DNA from: Pithys albifrons albifrons
Lineage: Eukaryota; Chordata; Aves; Passeriformes; Thamnophilidae
NCBI RefSeq assembly: GCF_047495875.1
Contig: NC_092459.1
Location: forward strand, 6,700,965-6,764,964
DNA length: 64,000 nt
Reading direction: 5' to 3'
Below are positions 39,230 to 51,960 of the stretch, one piece after another. Every line of letters starts with the position of its first letter. Position 1 is the first letter of the stretch. Under the pieces are notes generated by a model. That model was not told the DNA's origin. It did no database searches and saw only the letters and a program-made list of their open reading frames with translations. The position numbers were made by a program, and so were the translations under genes.

Positions 39230-39360
39230 GGATGTTCCATTCCTGGAAATGTTTGAAGCCAGGCTGGATGGGGCTTTGAGCAACCTGGTCTAGTGGAAGG
39301 TGTTGGAATGAGATGGTATTGAAGGTCTCTTTCAAGCCAAGCCATTCTATGATTCTATAA
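39230..39360 (+). mobile_element. CR1 LINE 3' end fragment (plus strand)
   Basis: GCCAGGCTGGATGGGGCTTT, AACCTGGTCTAGTGGAAGG and the terminal GCCATTCTATGATTCTATAA mark the last ~130 nt of CR1. The usual CCCTGCCCATGGCAGGG block after GTGGAAGGTGT is deleted. The minus-strand ORF 39109-39345 overlaps it and is not a gene. Confidence 0.93.
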
Positions 39361-41520
39361 TGATTCCAGTTTCAGAGAAAACACAATTACACATTTTCAA
39401 AAGCAAAGCTACTACAATTTAGAACATGACCATTGCAGAATTTATTCTGCATTAAGGGTATGAAAGATTGATGGGCATGACTGTAAGCACACTCATTGCA
39501 TTGGTAGAGAAAAGCTAACAAAGTCTCCCTTGATCTCCATGCCATGGCCACTCAGGGCATGAGAGTCACTTTGAATTTCTATCGTGATTAAATTTGGAAA
39601 ATTAAATTAAAATAGGCAATTACTAATTTCAAAAGATGATAGCTTACCTAGAAGATACTCAATACTAATACTTCAATAATTTCATTTCAAAATACTTTTT
39701 TTTTGGCCTTCATAAAGGCATTAAGTTAAACCTAATGCAGACCATGTTAAGATAGTTATAGTCATGTCCTACTTATATTATTAGAAATTTTCTGTTAATC
39801 TGAAAAAAAGTTAGTGCAGTCAATTATTATTCTGAACAGTCAGTAAAATTAATCCTAGTAGTCATTTCTTCAAAATTAAATTAATCAACTGTTTCTGATC
39901 ATTTCAGAATTGGGACTCTTTCCATTTTTTCCACATATCAAAAAAAAAATTTTTTTGCCCTGATTCTACAGGGGATCAACTGATTCGAATGTAAAAGAAT
40001 GTCATCTTTTGAATTTTATGTCTCTTTTTTAAAATATTTTTCGCATTATTGAGAAGAGCTGGAAAGGAAAAGCAAAGTCAAAGAAAGTTGTAAAGGGGAG
40101 AAAAAAGAAAAAGACCATGGGATTATTCAAAGTGAAAGGGCATACCTACAAGTGTGTTTATTGTCACTAGACAACACTGTAGAGGCATATTTAAGATTTT
40201 ATGCTGGTTGGTTTTAGTCTGTTACAATTGTTTATTTTGCTGTTCGTGATATGCTTCTCCAAATTATCTTCCTCCTCCTGTTTCTCCTTACTCTTCTCTC
40301 CTTAAACTTCATCATCTTTGAAACATTGGAAAAAGCTAAGGAACACCAGGAAAGCAGCAATTAGTAAATGGAGATATTTTTGTAAATAAATTTCCTCACA
40401 CATCTATCTTTTTATGAGGTACCTTTTTGACAATCATTCATACCACAGAAACTGAAATAAATTGTTAGAGATCATCAGACAAAGGGGCCATTAATAGAAG
40501 TGAGATAGAGAAAACAAAGAAATTCAGCAAAATGTTTGCACATAACATTTCCAGTTCTAGTATGGACTAAAGTTTTGATCTAATATTTATATCTCTGTTA
40601 GACACAAAAAAATATTTCATGCTTTGCAGAGCCAATAGATTGTTTCTGGCTGCAGAAGATTGATCTCAACAGGAAGTTAGCTTTTAGAAACAAATCCTAA
40701 TCCTGATTTCAAATTTACTAGTGGTGAATCCCTTGGTAAACTGCATTAAAACCAAATAATTCTTGTTTCAAAGACATGTTCATGTTTCTAGTTTTAGTTT
40801 GCCTAACTAAGATTCAAGATATATTTTTCTGGTTAGATTGAAGAGTGCACTATTTCCTTTTGTTCACCAAACAGACATTGACTCACTAATCATCTGTTTG
40901 ATAAACTAAATACATGGAACTAATTTACTCCTTCAATAAAACATGTTTTCCAGTTCATTATTCATTCTTATAGCTCTTCTTTAAATCTTCTCCTATTTTA
41001 TAACACTCTTCACTGGATATCAGAAATGATCCTAAGACAGAGGGGTCAGTGCAGAACCCAACAACGCAGTAATTTAATCTCTCTATAGCTTCTCATATCC
41101 TCGTGTGGATTCATGTAGTGGTCTCATTAACCTTTTTGCCACAGTGTTATCTTTAGCAGCTCATTTTCATCAGATTAATTCCCATGACCTCTAAGTCCTT
41201 TTCACACTCTCTGCTCCCAAGAATCCTGCGTGTTTAACTGACCTTTTTCTTTTTTCTTTTCCTGGCCTGTGACTATGTATTGGACACTATTGGGAAATAA
41301 TTTCCTCATGCCACAGTTCCAAGTGACCAAAGTGTGTGAATTTCCATAACCCATTTTCTTCATTATTTAAATCTTCTAGATTTTTTTCAATCACAAGCTT
41401 TAGCAGTACAATTCTGTATTTTCCAAATTGTGCCAATGCATGTGTAGCAAAGAATGGATCTTGCTGGGGCTTCCCTGAGAGGATGTTTGCTTCCTAATAA
41501 TTCCCATTTACAATTTGGGG
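39361..41520. other. Unique AT-rich sequence
   Basis: No repeat family or exon recognised. Short poly-A/T runs occur, for example 39940-39957. Confidence 0.45.
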
Positions 41521-42118
41521 TGAGTTGACCTTGGCTGGCAACATGGGCTCACCAAGCCACTCTCTCACACCCCATCCTCAGCAGGAAAGAAGGAGAAAAC
41601 AAGATGAAAAACAGTGGTTTGAGATAAAAAAATAATAAAAAAACCCAATTTAATGAAATAAAGCAAAGGCTCTGTGTAGATGACTTTTAAAAAAATTAAA
41701 ACAAGAATATATTTATTTTCTACTTCCCACCATCAGGTGATGTTCAGCTGCTTCCTGGGAAGCAGAAGTTTGGTACTCATAGATGCTCCAGAAGACAAAG
41801 ACTTAATAATGAATGCTCCCCACCTTCTTTCTCTTAGCTTTTATTGCTGAGCATGACATCATATATTATGGAATATCCCTTTGGGCAGTTTGGGTCTGCC
41901 TGTCCCAACTGTGTCCCCTTCAACCTGTGACCCACCCCCAGTGTATTGGCCTTCTCTGGAGCAAAGTGGAGTGACAGCTCTGATGCTGTGCCAGCACTGC
42001 TCAGCAGTACCCAGAACACTTGTGAGTAACCAACACCTTTCTAGCTACCAATACACAGCTCAGCACCATGAGAGCTGCCATGGGGAAGGTTAACTCCACC
42101 CCAGCAACACGCAATACA
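41521..42118 (+). mobile_element. Solo LTR of an avian ERVL-type endogenous retrovirus
   Basis: Carries the characteristic order of a common avian LTR: TGAGTTGACCTTGGCTGGC at the start, CTTTTATTGCTGAGCATGAC with ATTATGGAATATCCCTTTGG in the middle (TATA region about 41838-41845), and GCTGCCATGGGGAAGGTTAA near the end. The middle block is shared with the LTR at 61492-62067 (GCTGAGCATGAC, GGATATCCCTT), so the two belong to related families in the same orientation. Neither end has a clear target-site duplication; the right edge could be 42109-42120. ORFs at 41834-42019, 41881-42093 and 42001-42183 lie in it and are not genes. Confidence 0.85.
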
Positions 42119-45100
42119 CAACTGCATCTTGAAGCTCGTGAATTACTTTTTTCCATGCTTTTAATCCATTGATTTTGCACCATTCTTCCTATTCATTGAA
42201 ATATTGCTCTGTACCAAATCAAATGCCCTGGAGACATCTAACTATATTAAACAGATTCCTCAATCAAACCTGTAATTTCATAAAAATGTAGCAAGCTAGA
42301 TTAACAAATTTTATTAGCATATACTGATGCTGACTGCCAATAAAGTAACCTCTTAACTCTTTATTAATTTGAACTGTGTCAACCATTTCAATATTGTTCC
42401 CTAGACCAATGGCAAACAGACTCATAATTATCACTGTTATCCTCTAACTTTCCCAAATATAGGTGCATTTGTTTTCTTCCAGGCCTCTTTTGTGCTATTT
42501 TTCAGGCTAAGATTTCCAAGGCTAGTGGAAAACAAGTAAAAAGGCCCAAGAGAGAGATCCAAACATCATTTTGAAAACTCTTCAGTGGGAACAGTTAAAC
42601 TCAGATGAATAAAAAGTATGTAATGCATGTCTTGTATGCATCAGATTTCCTCTTGAAATAGAAAATATATTGGTATAGAATAATATATTAATATGGTCTG
42701 ATATGAATGAGCCATTCCACTTTTTCCCAGAGAGCAGCAATATTTTTATGACTCAACTTTCGCCCTGCATTCAGCCAATATTATATTGAAGGGAGGAAAA
42801 AATGCACATTTTTGTCTTAATCTGTGTAGGACTCTAGCAATAAAAACAGTTTTCCACCTCTGCCATACAAGGATGAAAAAATGAGAAAGGTTTTTGATTC
42901 TATATCTACCTTACATGTCCACATTGCAGTATATTTCCCATTAATGTCAAGGAGAATTACAAGAACATATATGGGGGTGATTATGTCAGTAAGTAAAGAA
43001 ATTGCCATTTGACTGGGTAAAAATTTCAAAACATAGGTGATTCAACTTGCATTAGTTATCCAGCCTGCAGCCCAGGACACTGTCTCTAATTTACTGAAAG
43101 AAACAGAAAATTATGAGCTGGCACATATCCTTCTCCATTAGGGCTGGAACTAGGCTATCTATTCTTACTTACCACTTCTGAGTCACTATCAGATTCTGTT
43201 GCTATGGATTGTTTATGTGCTTTTGATTTATATACACCACTGGCAGCATTACTTTCTGCAAGGTTTCTAATTGCTCAAAGGTTTGGGTGTTTGTATGTTG
43301 ACTAATAGAATCGAATTGGTAGCTGGATGTTCTGCCATCTACTTCTAATATATGTTCATTCTGGGTTAACTAGAGGCGTGTAATCCAACAAAGATGCATT
43401 TACGTTCCCAATTCCCACAATAACATGGTGATAAGCACTGGGATAAGCATTGCCAGTTTGCCTGACAGCACCACGTTTCAGTTCCATTTAGACTGGGGCT
43501 ACAACTATTCTTGGCAATACCACGAACCTGCCGCAGCTGCCCAGTCTACAGAAAGGATATAAAACTATTTCTCTTTTGGCTACAGACACTTTCTTTTCAG
43601 CTCAAGCTGCAGAGACTTCTGGTTTTAAGTTCAAAATGTTCCTGGGCTAAATCTCACAAGACAACTCAAGTGGCAGCTGTCATCATGTTACCATGCCAGC
43701 AGAGTCCGAAGTAGAGATTCTCACATGAACTATGGGGAATCCCAATACGCTGAGCCCTCTTGAACTTCCACTGATACCAAGTCTGGTTTAGCAGAAATAT
43801 GTACCAAAGGTGTCTGCCACTACTTCTGTCTCTGAGCATGGACACTGCCCACCACCTTTTTCAGCAAAGGATAACTTCTACACCATGGAAGGGGTCAGTT
43901 ATAACCATTCTACTGTACAGAATATATCTACAAAGCAATGGGTTCTGGCTGAGAACTAATGAATTAAAGCAGGTGCACATTGCTGTAAAACATGCAGCAT
44001 GTTATAGAGCTTTGCTGTGTATCTGTGCTTTGTCTAATGAATATAGAAAAATAGTCAGTTATTCCACAAGGAAATCTTGTGGCCCCATAGAACTGAGCCA
44101 AAAAGCACTTTGTGTTTAAAGGTAGCCTTAACTGCTATTGGAGAGATCACTGTAAATGAAATGTTCTATTGACCATAACAAGCCACCCATCATCACACCT
44201 GAAACAGGCCTTGTAGTAACAGAACATGGGGTAGAAGAAAGAGCGTTTAATTTTGTAGCTGTGTTCCCACAGTTGCAGCAAAATGAAACTTAAATCTCTC
44301 CTACAAGATAATTCTTCTAACTTGCTCTTAAAACCTCCAAAAATAAAAAATTGAATACCCTGCAATACCACAATGCCACATGCAAATTCATAACTATGTC
44401 AAAATACAATATGAACAGAGAATTTTTTTTCTTGTGTCGATAAGGATTCCAGTTCAAATAGAGCCAGAAAAATAAATATAATTCAACATAAACTTGAGGG
44501 CTGACAACCAAGTACTTACTCAGATAATTGAAATACATTATGTGAAAAATGGAGAAATCCAACAGAAAAAATCTCTAAATATATCCTATATTTCAGTCAT
44601 TGAAACGTAGTCTTGTTTAGGTCATTCACCAAGGACTAACACTCAGCTACAATTCCTGCTTTAGAGATCAGAAAAATTGCTGTAGAGCTGTTAAGTTATT
44701 TGCATTAAGATGTAGAGAAAAAAAAAAAATCAAGTGATGCTTTTTTGGCCTCTATTCCTGTGCTTTGTCAAAACTTTTCTGATCTATTTTATCCATATTA
44801 TAAATATGAAACTATTACATCACCTTAATATGCAGCATTTTTTAAATATAAAACTATATATTCATGGTCCTTTTATATCACTAAGGTAAATTATATGATG
44901 TCACCATTACTATAAAAGATTAACATAAACTGATTACAAATGGCAACTTAACAAAGGTATTTAGGTTCATAACCTGAACATTTTGAATACCTTTAAAATT
45001 ATGTGAACCAAAAGATGGAAATACTGTGCAGTTCCTTTCTGTTGTTTTTTTTTTATTATTATTCATCTATTTAGTCACTCCTATCGCACTTCTTTCTTTG

Positions 45101-45774
45101 TTGAGACTAGCTGAAATAAGTGGAATTAGGAATTACATTAAGAAAAGCAACAACAACAAAATCCCCAAAACCAACAAACAAACAAAACAAAACCAACCAA
45201 CCAAACACAACAAAATTACCTCACTAGCCCAGAAGGAAATCTGTGGCTAAGATCCCTCTTTTATAGACATTCCAGAAACTAGTTCAGCCAATCCTCACTG
45301 TCATGTCAGAGGAAAAGTGCCATCTTCTGAAACACTATATCATGTTCAAAATAAATATCAAATATATAAATTTATAAGCTTCCACAATAAGGCTGTACAA
45401 GTTGTGTGAGAGATGAGATAAGCAGAAACATATAAATAGGTATTGTGTAAATTGAGAGAGGGGAGAGACAGAGTGAGAACAATACAAAGAGACTTTCAAC
45501 ACTATCAAGAACCTCACTCTAAACCCTTCTCCAGATGACAGTGGAACCAAGGGAGCATATGACAAACTGCTAATGGAATAAGGAGACATATCACAAACCT
45601 CTGGAAGTTGGGGCAGGAATCTGCATTATAGTCAGGTTATTGTGACAGTTCATATGAAAGACCAAAGTATGTGCCAGACTTTATCAATTGAAGGGTAATT
45701 CAAATTGGCATAAAAGGAAAACCTCCTTTGTTTTTATTTTTTCAGGAATCTATACCCTGTGTGTCCTCATGCAT

Positions 45775-45776
<2 letters not shown>
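42119..45776. other. Unique AT-rich sequence with A/C-rich low-complexity patch
   Basis: No repeat family recognised. A T-run and an A/C-rich low-complexity stretch (AACA/AACC-type units, about 45150-45218) occur near the right end. ORFs here are short and unsupported. Confidence 0.45.

Positions 45777-45821
<45 letters not shown>
45777..45821. repeat. AC dinucleotide microsatellite
   Basis: About 22 perfect AC units. It lies 72 bp left of the AAAAG array. ORF 45759-46034 runs through both and is not a gene. Confidence 0.97.
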
Positions 45822-45825
<4 letters not shown>

Positions 45826-45893
45826 GTAGTATAGCCAAGCTGAGCAGAGCTGAGCATAACGCACAATGTACACATCAAATTCTAGTCAGGTGC

Positions 45894-46029
45894 AGAAAAG
45901 AAAAGAAAAGAAAAGAAAAGAAAAGAAAAGAAAAGAAAAGAAAAGAAAAGAAAAGAAAAGAAAAGAAAAGAAAAGAAAAGAAAAGAAAAGAAAAGAAAAG
46001 AAAAGAAAAGAAAAGAAAAGAAAAGAAGA
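45894..46029. repeat. AAAAG pentanucleotide microsatellite, 136-nt polypurine run
   Basis: About 26 essentially perfect AAAAG units; every base from 45894 to 46029 is A or G. ORFs reading KRKEKK or FLFFS repeats on the two strands (45866-46096, 45886-46149) are translated repeat. Confidence 0.97.
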
Positions 46030-47289
46030 TGTAGATTCTACTAATAAAAAAAAGTTCATGATGTCACACCAGGAAAAAAGACCTGAAGGAAAGTAAAGCA
46101 ATACTAAACATTTGAAGATGATTGAAGAATTACCGTATGCTCTGACCAATATAAAATATCATTGGTTTTCTTGGCATCCACCGTGAGGCAAATGCTTGAC
46201 AGTGATTCACAGTTTTGTGTGCAGCATTGCCTCCAGGGGCACATGAGGGAAGACATGGTCTTTAAAGGGATGGAGATTAAATAAAAGTGGGGAAACTGAA
46301 GTACTAAGTTTGGACTGTTTGACTACACTGGTAATACAACAAAAAAGATTTAGCCCTTTAAAACAGACCTGGACTTCACACAGGTCACCACACTGGTTCC
46401 ATGACAATAAAACAACCCATCTTAAATTCATATCAGGTTATTAGCTGAACTATTTCAAAAAATGTCTTTTGGAGGTCATTTTAAAGCTGACTAAAACACA
46501 ACCTTTTCATTTGAAAATTATTTTGGAAGACAAAACAAGAAGTGGGCTGCAGCCCATTTATGGCTATTGGTAACTTCCTGTCTTGCACAGAAACAGATTA
46601 TTTTGACCACTATATATACATATATTCATGAGGATTTAAAAAAAAAAAGAAGGAAAAAAAGAGTAAAACCAATGTTGTGTCAAGCAGGATGCAGTCTTAA
46701 AGCTTATGATGCAACCAGAACTAAACCTGGCCATTTGCTAATGGTGATGTGCCTGCCATCAAATTTCCAATCACAAAGTCCTCACTGAGGTGCAGTCCCT
46801 CTCTGCTTGCATTGGTATCATCATCATATGCTCTTGACAGGTTGGGTTTCATCTAAAATGTGCCTGCAAAGAGCAAAAGAACAGCTGATCCTTAAGTCAC
46901 ATTCTATCTTCCATTGACTACAGACAGACACTTGAGAGCCTGCTTAAATTAGATATCACCATTTTTATTGATCAAAATGCTGTGATGAAGGTCACACATA
47001 TGTGTGTGGCCCACATTAGATTCTTAACTTCCTTCTGAGGCCAAAAACTAGTTTAAATATGAACAATGCTCTCTTTCTGTTTCCTTATTCTATCACTTTG
47101 CAAAGCAGAGATTATCAAAACTTTTCTCAGGTTCCTAAGTACAAGAGGGCTCAGTGGTGCACAGATGGCCAAAGACGAGAATTTTTTTTTTGTTCAGTCT
47201 TCACTTGATTCAGTGGCTGTGATTAGATGTCTAACATAATTAGCATCAATGACAAAAGGGTAAGAACTCAGGATGGAAAAGGTAAAGCA
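46030..47289. other. Unique sequence
   Basis: No repeat recognised with confidence. The last ~150 bases may already belong to the old CR1 relic that follows. Confidence 0.4.
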
Positions 47290-48712
47290 TAGGTTTAATT
47301 CTACTTTGAGAAGCTGGATGTTTTTAAACTGGCGATTCCTGATGAAATTCACCTGAGAGTATGTAGAGAACTGGCTGAAGTAATCTCGGAGCTCTTGGCA
47401 ATTATTTTGAGAATGGAGTGAGGATGGGTAAAGTTTCAGAAAACAGAAAAACACAGTCACAGTTCTTACCTTTAAAAAACTGAAAAGAAGTGTAGATCAG
47501 TCAATCTAATTTCGATTACCAAGAAAAAAAAAAACTGGTTCAAGTATTCAAACATCTGGATGGGAACAAGGGGATATGAATCAGCCAATGCTGATTTGTC
47601 AGAAATCATGCCAAGCAACCTTGTTTTTCCTATGACATGGTGACAGGCTTATGTATTGAAAAGAAAAGTATCTTTACCTTAGAAAAGTTTTTGACAGTGT
47701 TTTTTATTAAATTTTTCTAGATAATTCAGGGTCTTTCTGAAATTGCTGTGAGGTAGGGACAAAACTGATTGGGGTAATATGCATAAAGAGAAAGCTTTCA
47801 GCTGGAAGGATGTAACAATGAGGTCTGCTGGGGACTGATTGGAAGTCTAGGTTATGGAACACTTCCAATCATAACTACTGCAAAATGGAGCAGAGAATAC
47901 AGTTGCTCTCTTTCAAGATGATTCAAAGCTGGGAGAGACAATGACAAGGTTAGAATTCAAACTGATTAGTGTAAATTGGAGAAATTGTCTGAAGTGATGG
48001 GGATGCAATTTAATAAGGGCAAAAAACCAAAATTTCTCCACTTAGGTAAGAGTAACCATCTGCACAGTTATAGGATGAGTAATAACAGTTCTTCTGAAAA
48101 AGGATACATGGGCTATAGTAGATCATAAATTGGGCATGAGTCAGCAATGCTAGGCTATTTCAAAGACAAATGGAATCTTCATCCTGGAAGAGAATCATAT
48201 AGAAGACAAAGTAAAAAAACCTTTCTGCTTATTTCACTCATCTCAAGTGCTTTGTCTAGATTTAGAATATCTTCAAGAAATGTGCCGACCAAATAAAGAG
48301 AGAAGAATAATCAAAGGGTTATAAAACACAACCTTTTAGGACAACCAAAATGAGCCAAGTGGTTTAGTGTAGATGAGTGGCACCTGAAGAGCATTTTGTC
48401 GGTCCTCGAGCATTGTAAAAGATTGGTGCATAAAGTACTGGGGCAAATTCAAACAGGAAAGCAACAGAGCAGCCTAAAATGCAACAATGAAGATCTAAAT
48501 TAGATGTTAGAGGAAAGAATGACAAATATTCTTAAACACTTGAATAAACTGCCTAGAGAAAATACAGACTTTTCAACACTGGAAATTTTTAAGAACCAGT
48601 AAGGTGAACATCTGTCAGGCATGGTTTAGGAAGAGCTGAACATGCCTTGCAGTGAGAGGATGTACTGGATAACTTCTAAAGATCTCTTCCAGAAATGCCA
48701 TTTTTCCATGAT
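47290..48712 (+). mobile_element. Ancient, heavily decayed CR1 LINE with reverse-transcriptase region
   Basis: About 1.4 kb follows the order of CR1 ORF2 RT and 3' UTR at the nucleotide level: GAACTGGCTGAAGTAATCTC (about 47371), ATCATGCCAAGCAACCTTG (about 47606), the catalytic-motif region (47905-47935), then GGGATGCAATTTAATAAGGG with CACTTAGGTAAG (48000-48049; the QFN...HLG stretch), and a terminal CCATTTTTCCATGATTTTT. The RT signature FADD survives as codons reading F-Q-D-D-S-K-L-G at 47911-47934. Stop codons and indels occur throughout, so no long ORF remains. The divergence makes it far older than the copy at 36 kb. ORFs at 47194-47460 and 48615-48830 are shadows. Confidence 0.75.
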
Positions 48713-50075
48713 TTTTAGTGTGCTTGGTTCCTGTGATAACAGAGATACATGGAACACGAGAAGGGAGTGTTTCTAATAATATGTATGGCAGATCTAGTTT
48801 ACTTTTGTGATTGTAGTACCTCTGGAACATATTTATTAATGGGACTATCTACACCTCTTTATAACACTTCTCATTCTCTAATGACTCCAAAGCAGTCTGC
48901 ATTTAAGTCAAGGAACAGTGCACTGGAATTCCTGAAATTAAATGACAAAACTTGCCATAGGCACATGTGAAAGAAAGAACAACACCATGGAAGACCCAGA
49001 AAAGTGCTCTAAATCGCCTTAATGGGTTGAGGTGGACAAGCATCTCAAATCAAACTGATAGCATGCATGCACTTGCCAGTAGCTGTCAGAATCTAAAAAT
49101 AAAGAGAGGGAGGGGGAACCAAGAGCTTTAGTTGCTCTTGACATGATTTCATTTAACTCGCTAGGTCTGTGACCTTTCAGCACTGGTAGAAATAAAAGTG
49201 GAAATGTAACACTGAGAGGGGAAATTCATGTAAATAATAACCTTTAAAGCCACCAAGTGAGACTTTTTTTTTTTTAAAGGAGAGAAATCTGATGATCCAA
49301 TTATGCAAGTCATTAGGAAAACAATGCTGAAATTTTGCGGCTAATGGGATTTTAAGTTATATTGACAATGAAAACCAATTATACTTTCAAAACTTTTTTT
49401 TCCTCTATCTGCAATTGCATTATTTTAGTGCATGCTAAACCTCAAGTAGCCAAATGAATGTTAATTACGGAAATAGTTGAGTTAACAAGAGAACCCCTCT
49501 CTTTTCTTGACCTCATAATTTCACAAGTTTGAATAGAAGCATAAAGTTATTCATTTTGCCTCAAACTGTTGGATGTTGTAAATATATAAATCTTCAAACT
49601 CTTCAAAATTCCTACTTTAGAATAAAATTTAGATGAATTTTCTTCAGAAATACAGTGGAACCAGTGCTCAGCCACAGGATGAAAGCAATTCCAAGGCTTC
49701 GGAATATTTAGATAATGACCCAATTCTTTCAGGTCAGAACCAATTCTAGTTTAACACATTATAAATTTTCTGCTTTAATTGATTTTTCCACTATCTATTT
49801 ATCTTTCTAATTGCATAGTAAGGTAGCAGGTTAAAAAAATTCTGTAAAATCCAACCAGTTCATGTAGAACATTTCAATAAATGAAAGGGTCGATGGGAAA
49901 TTTTGCAAAGTTAGTGTATAATTAATAAAAGTCACAGAATTAGAGCAAGTTTTTGTCAGTTGCTAATTTCATCAAGCTAATGGCAGAATAAATCTAAGGC
50001 ATCCTGAAATGTATGCCTCACTACAACAAGCAACTTTTATGTTTTATTGAGTTCAATACAGAGAGAATAAAAAAA
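48713..50075. other. Unique AT-rich sequence
   Basis: Nothing recognised. There is a short poly-T run at about 49264-49276. Confidence 0.45.
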
Positions 50076-50760
50076 TCATAGAATGGCTTGGGTTTGATGT
50101 GACCTTAAATGACCTCATTTAGTTCCAACCCTCCTGCCATGGGCAGGGACACATGTAGTAGAAATGTCTTGAGTGGGAAGGAACCTCTGGAGAGGATCTG
50201 GTCCAACTTTCTCTTGAAAGAGGCCTTAGCCTCATTCATCAAGCCAAGTCATGAACATTTTCAGCAAGAGAGAGTCCACCACTTCTCTGAGCAAATTACC
50301 TACCCACTATTAAATCTTTCCCACAATGAAGAACTTGTTTCTTATCTCTGTACAGAATTGCCTTCAAAGCAACTTGTGCCTGATGCATCTTTCCCCGTAA
50401 GCATGCACCCTTGTGAAGTGAATGCCTCCATCTTCCACAAAACTACATTTCAGGTATTGAGAGACCATAATTAGATGCCCATGGAGCCTCCATTTCTCTG
50501 GGCTGAACCCTATTCCTTCAGCTTTTCTTCATACGTCAAGTTCATCAATACTCTAACCTTCTTGCAGGCCCTTTAGCTGATCTGCTGTAATGTTTTGAGT
50601 CTCTCTTGAACTGGAGAAACTCCAACTCGAGATGATAGTTCAGGTATGGCCTAAGTGCCAAATAGCATAATCAGACCCCTTGATCTTTGGGATATATTTT
50701 TGCTAATGAATCCCAGGGTACAGTTTGCCTTCATTGTTGTGAAGAAACGTGTCATGGGAG
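50076..50760 (-). mobile_element. CR1 LINE 3' portion (minus strand), ~685 bp
   Basis: The plus strand starts TCATAGAATGGCTTGGGTTT, the complement of the CR1 3' end, and continues through CCTGCCATGGGCAGGGACAC, CATTTCTCTGGGCTGAACCC and AATCCCAGGGTACAGTTTGC, in the order of antisense CR1 3' UTR then ORF2 C-terminus. It ends near GTGTCATGG (50758), which corresponds to the MSQQ region of ORF2. Moderately diverged. The plus-strand 121-aa ORF at 50109-50474 is antisense to CR1 and not a gene. Confidence 0.92.
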
Positions 50761-51796
50761 CACTACAACCTAGTCTTGATCAAGAGCTGAGTGCCTGAGT
50801 ATCAGCTTCAGACAGCAGGGCAGTGCAAACAAGTCCTGAGTGTAATGAGGGTCAATATAGGCATGGATCAGCAAGTGGCAGGAGAACAATATCTGAAGCT
50901 GCTAGAAAGCTACACCATGGTATCAACATGGGCTGACTTGATTGGCAGCCTGTAACAACATCTGGCTACACACACACACACAGGTAATAGAGATCATGGA
51001 GAAACATTTTCACAAGGACATCTGACATCACATACAAAATGGGGAATGCCAAGTGGGACCAATAGAGGTCAGTGCTGAACCACCAGGCAGGCAATCCTGC
51101 CTGTACTGCCATTCATCTATATATAGACTACATCAGGAAGGAGACAGGTTAAAGTGGGCTGATTGCTCTTTTCTTAACCTAACAATGTTCAAGAATCTAA
51201 AAATCTTGCCAATTTGCCTTCAGCAGTTGTATCACACATGAGTGAAAGAAGAGGTGTGTAGGCTTTCCTTCAGTGCAATTGCAATTCACTTATTTGCCAA
51301 ACAAAAACTTCGCTCTTAAAATGTGCCTGGGTCTGCAACAGTATCAGATAGTTTACAGTTTGGCATAGGATTTTGGCTGTAAAATTAGCCATTTGGCTTC
51401 AAAAATATTCGTAGGGCTAAATTTATTTGGAGGCAACATAGTCAGGAATGAACATATATTACAAAACAGTATCCGTGCATTAGGAAAAAAAAGGTTTCCA
51501 GCTTGCCCATAGACCTTTTCTATGAATTTGGGCCAATTATTCATCATTTTGTATGGTTATTCTCCCCATCACCATTGAGGTGTTTGTTATACTGAAGTGC
51601 TCTGGAGCTGGCATTATCTTTTTACAAAAATGAGTAATAGTGCTGCTGCAGAGATTGTAAGTTGGTTCTGAGTTACAGATGACAAAGTGTAAATGGACCC
51701 AGACAACTCATAGAGGTCAAAAAATCTTTGTCTTTAAGAAAAGTATACAGAGAAACAGGAGTTCTGCCAGCCCACTTACACTGAAAAAATTATAGT
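50761..51796. other. Unique sequence
   Basis: Nothing recognised except a short AC run at about 50970-50982. Confidence 0.4.
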
Positions 51797-51960
51797 CATA
51801 GATAATTTATGCTGAAAGTGACTTCCAGAGGTCATCTTGTACAACCTTCTTTCTCTTCTTATTTGCACCACTTGAGGCAAAGTGGTCTTCCATGCTAATA
51901 GACAAATTCCTCACCACACCACTTAATTTTTATCCTTATTCTGAAAGTTTTGTCACATCA
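51797..51960 (-). mobile_element. Probable old CR1 3' end (minus strand)
   Basis: GTCATAGATAATTTATGCTG followed by AAAGTGACTTCCAGAGGTCATCTTGTACAACC-like text (split here into its parts: GTGACTTCCAGAGGTCATCT and TGTACAACC) has the order of the antisense CR1 3' end. Beyond ~51900 similarity fades. Confidence 0.55.

Noticed and set aside
45759..46149. ORFs rich in KEKK or FLFFS repeats
   Set aside because: Translated AC and AAAAG microsatellites.
50109..50474. 121-aa plus-strand ORF
   Set aside because: Lies wholly inside an antisense CR1 copy.
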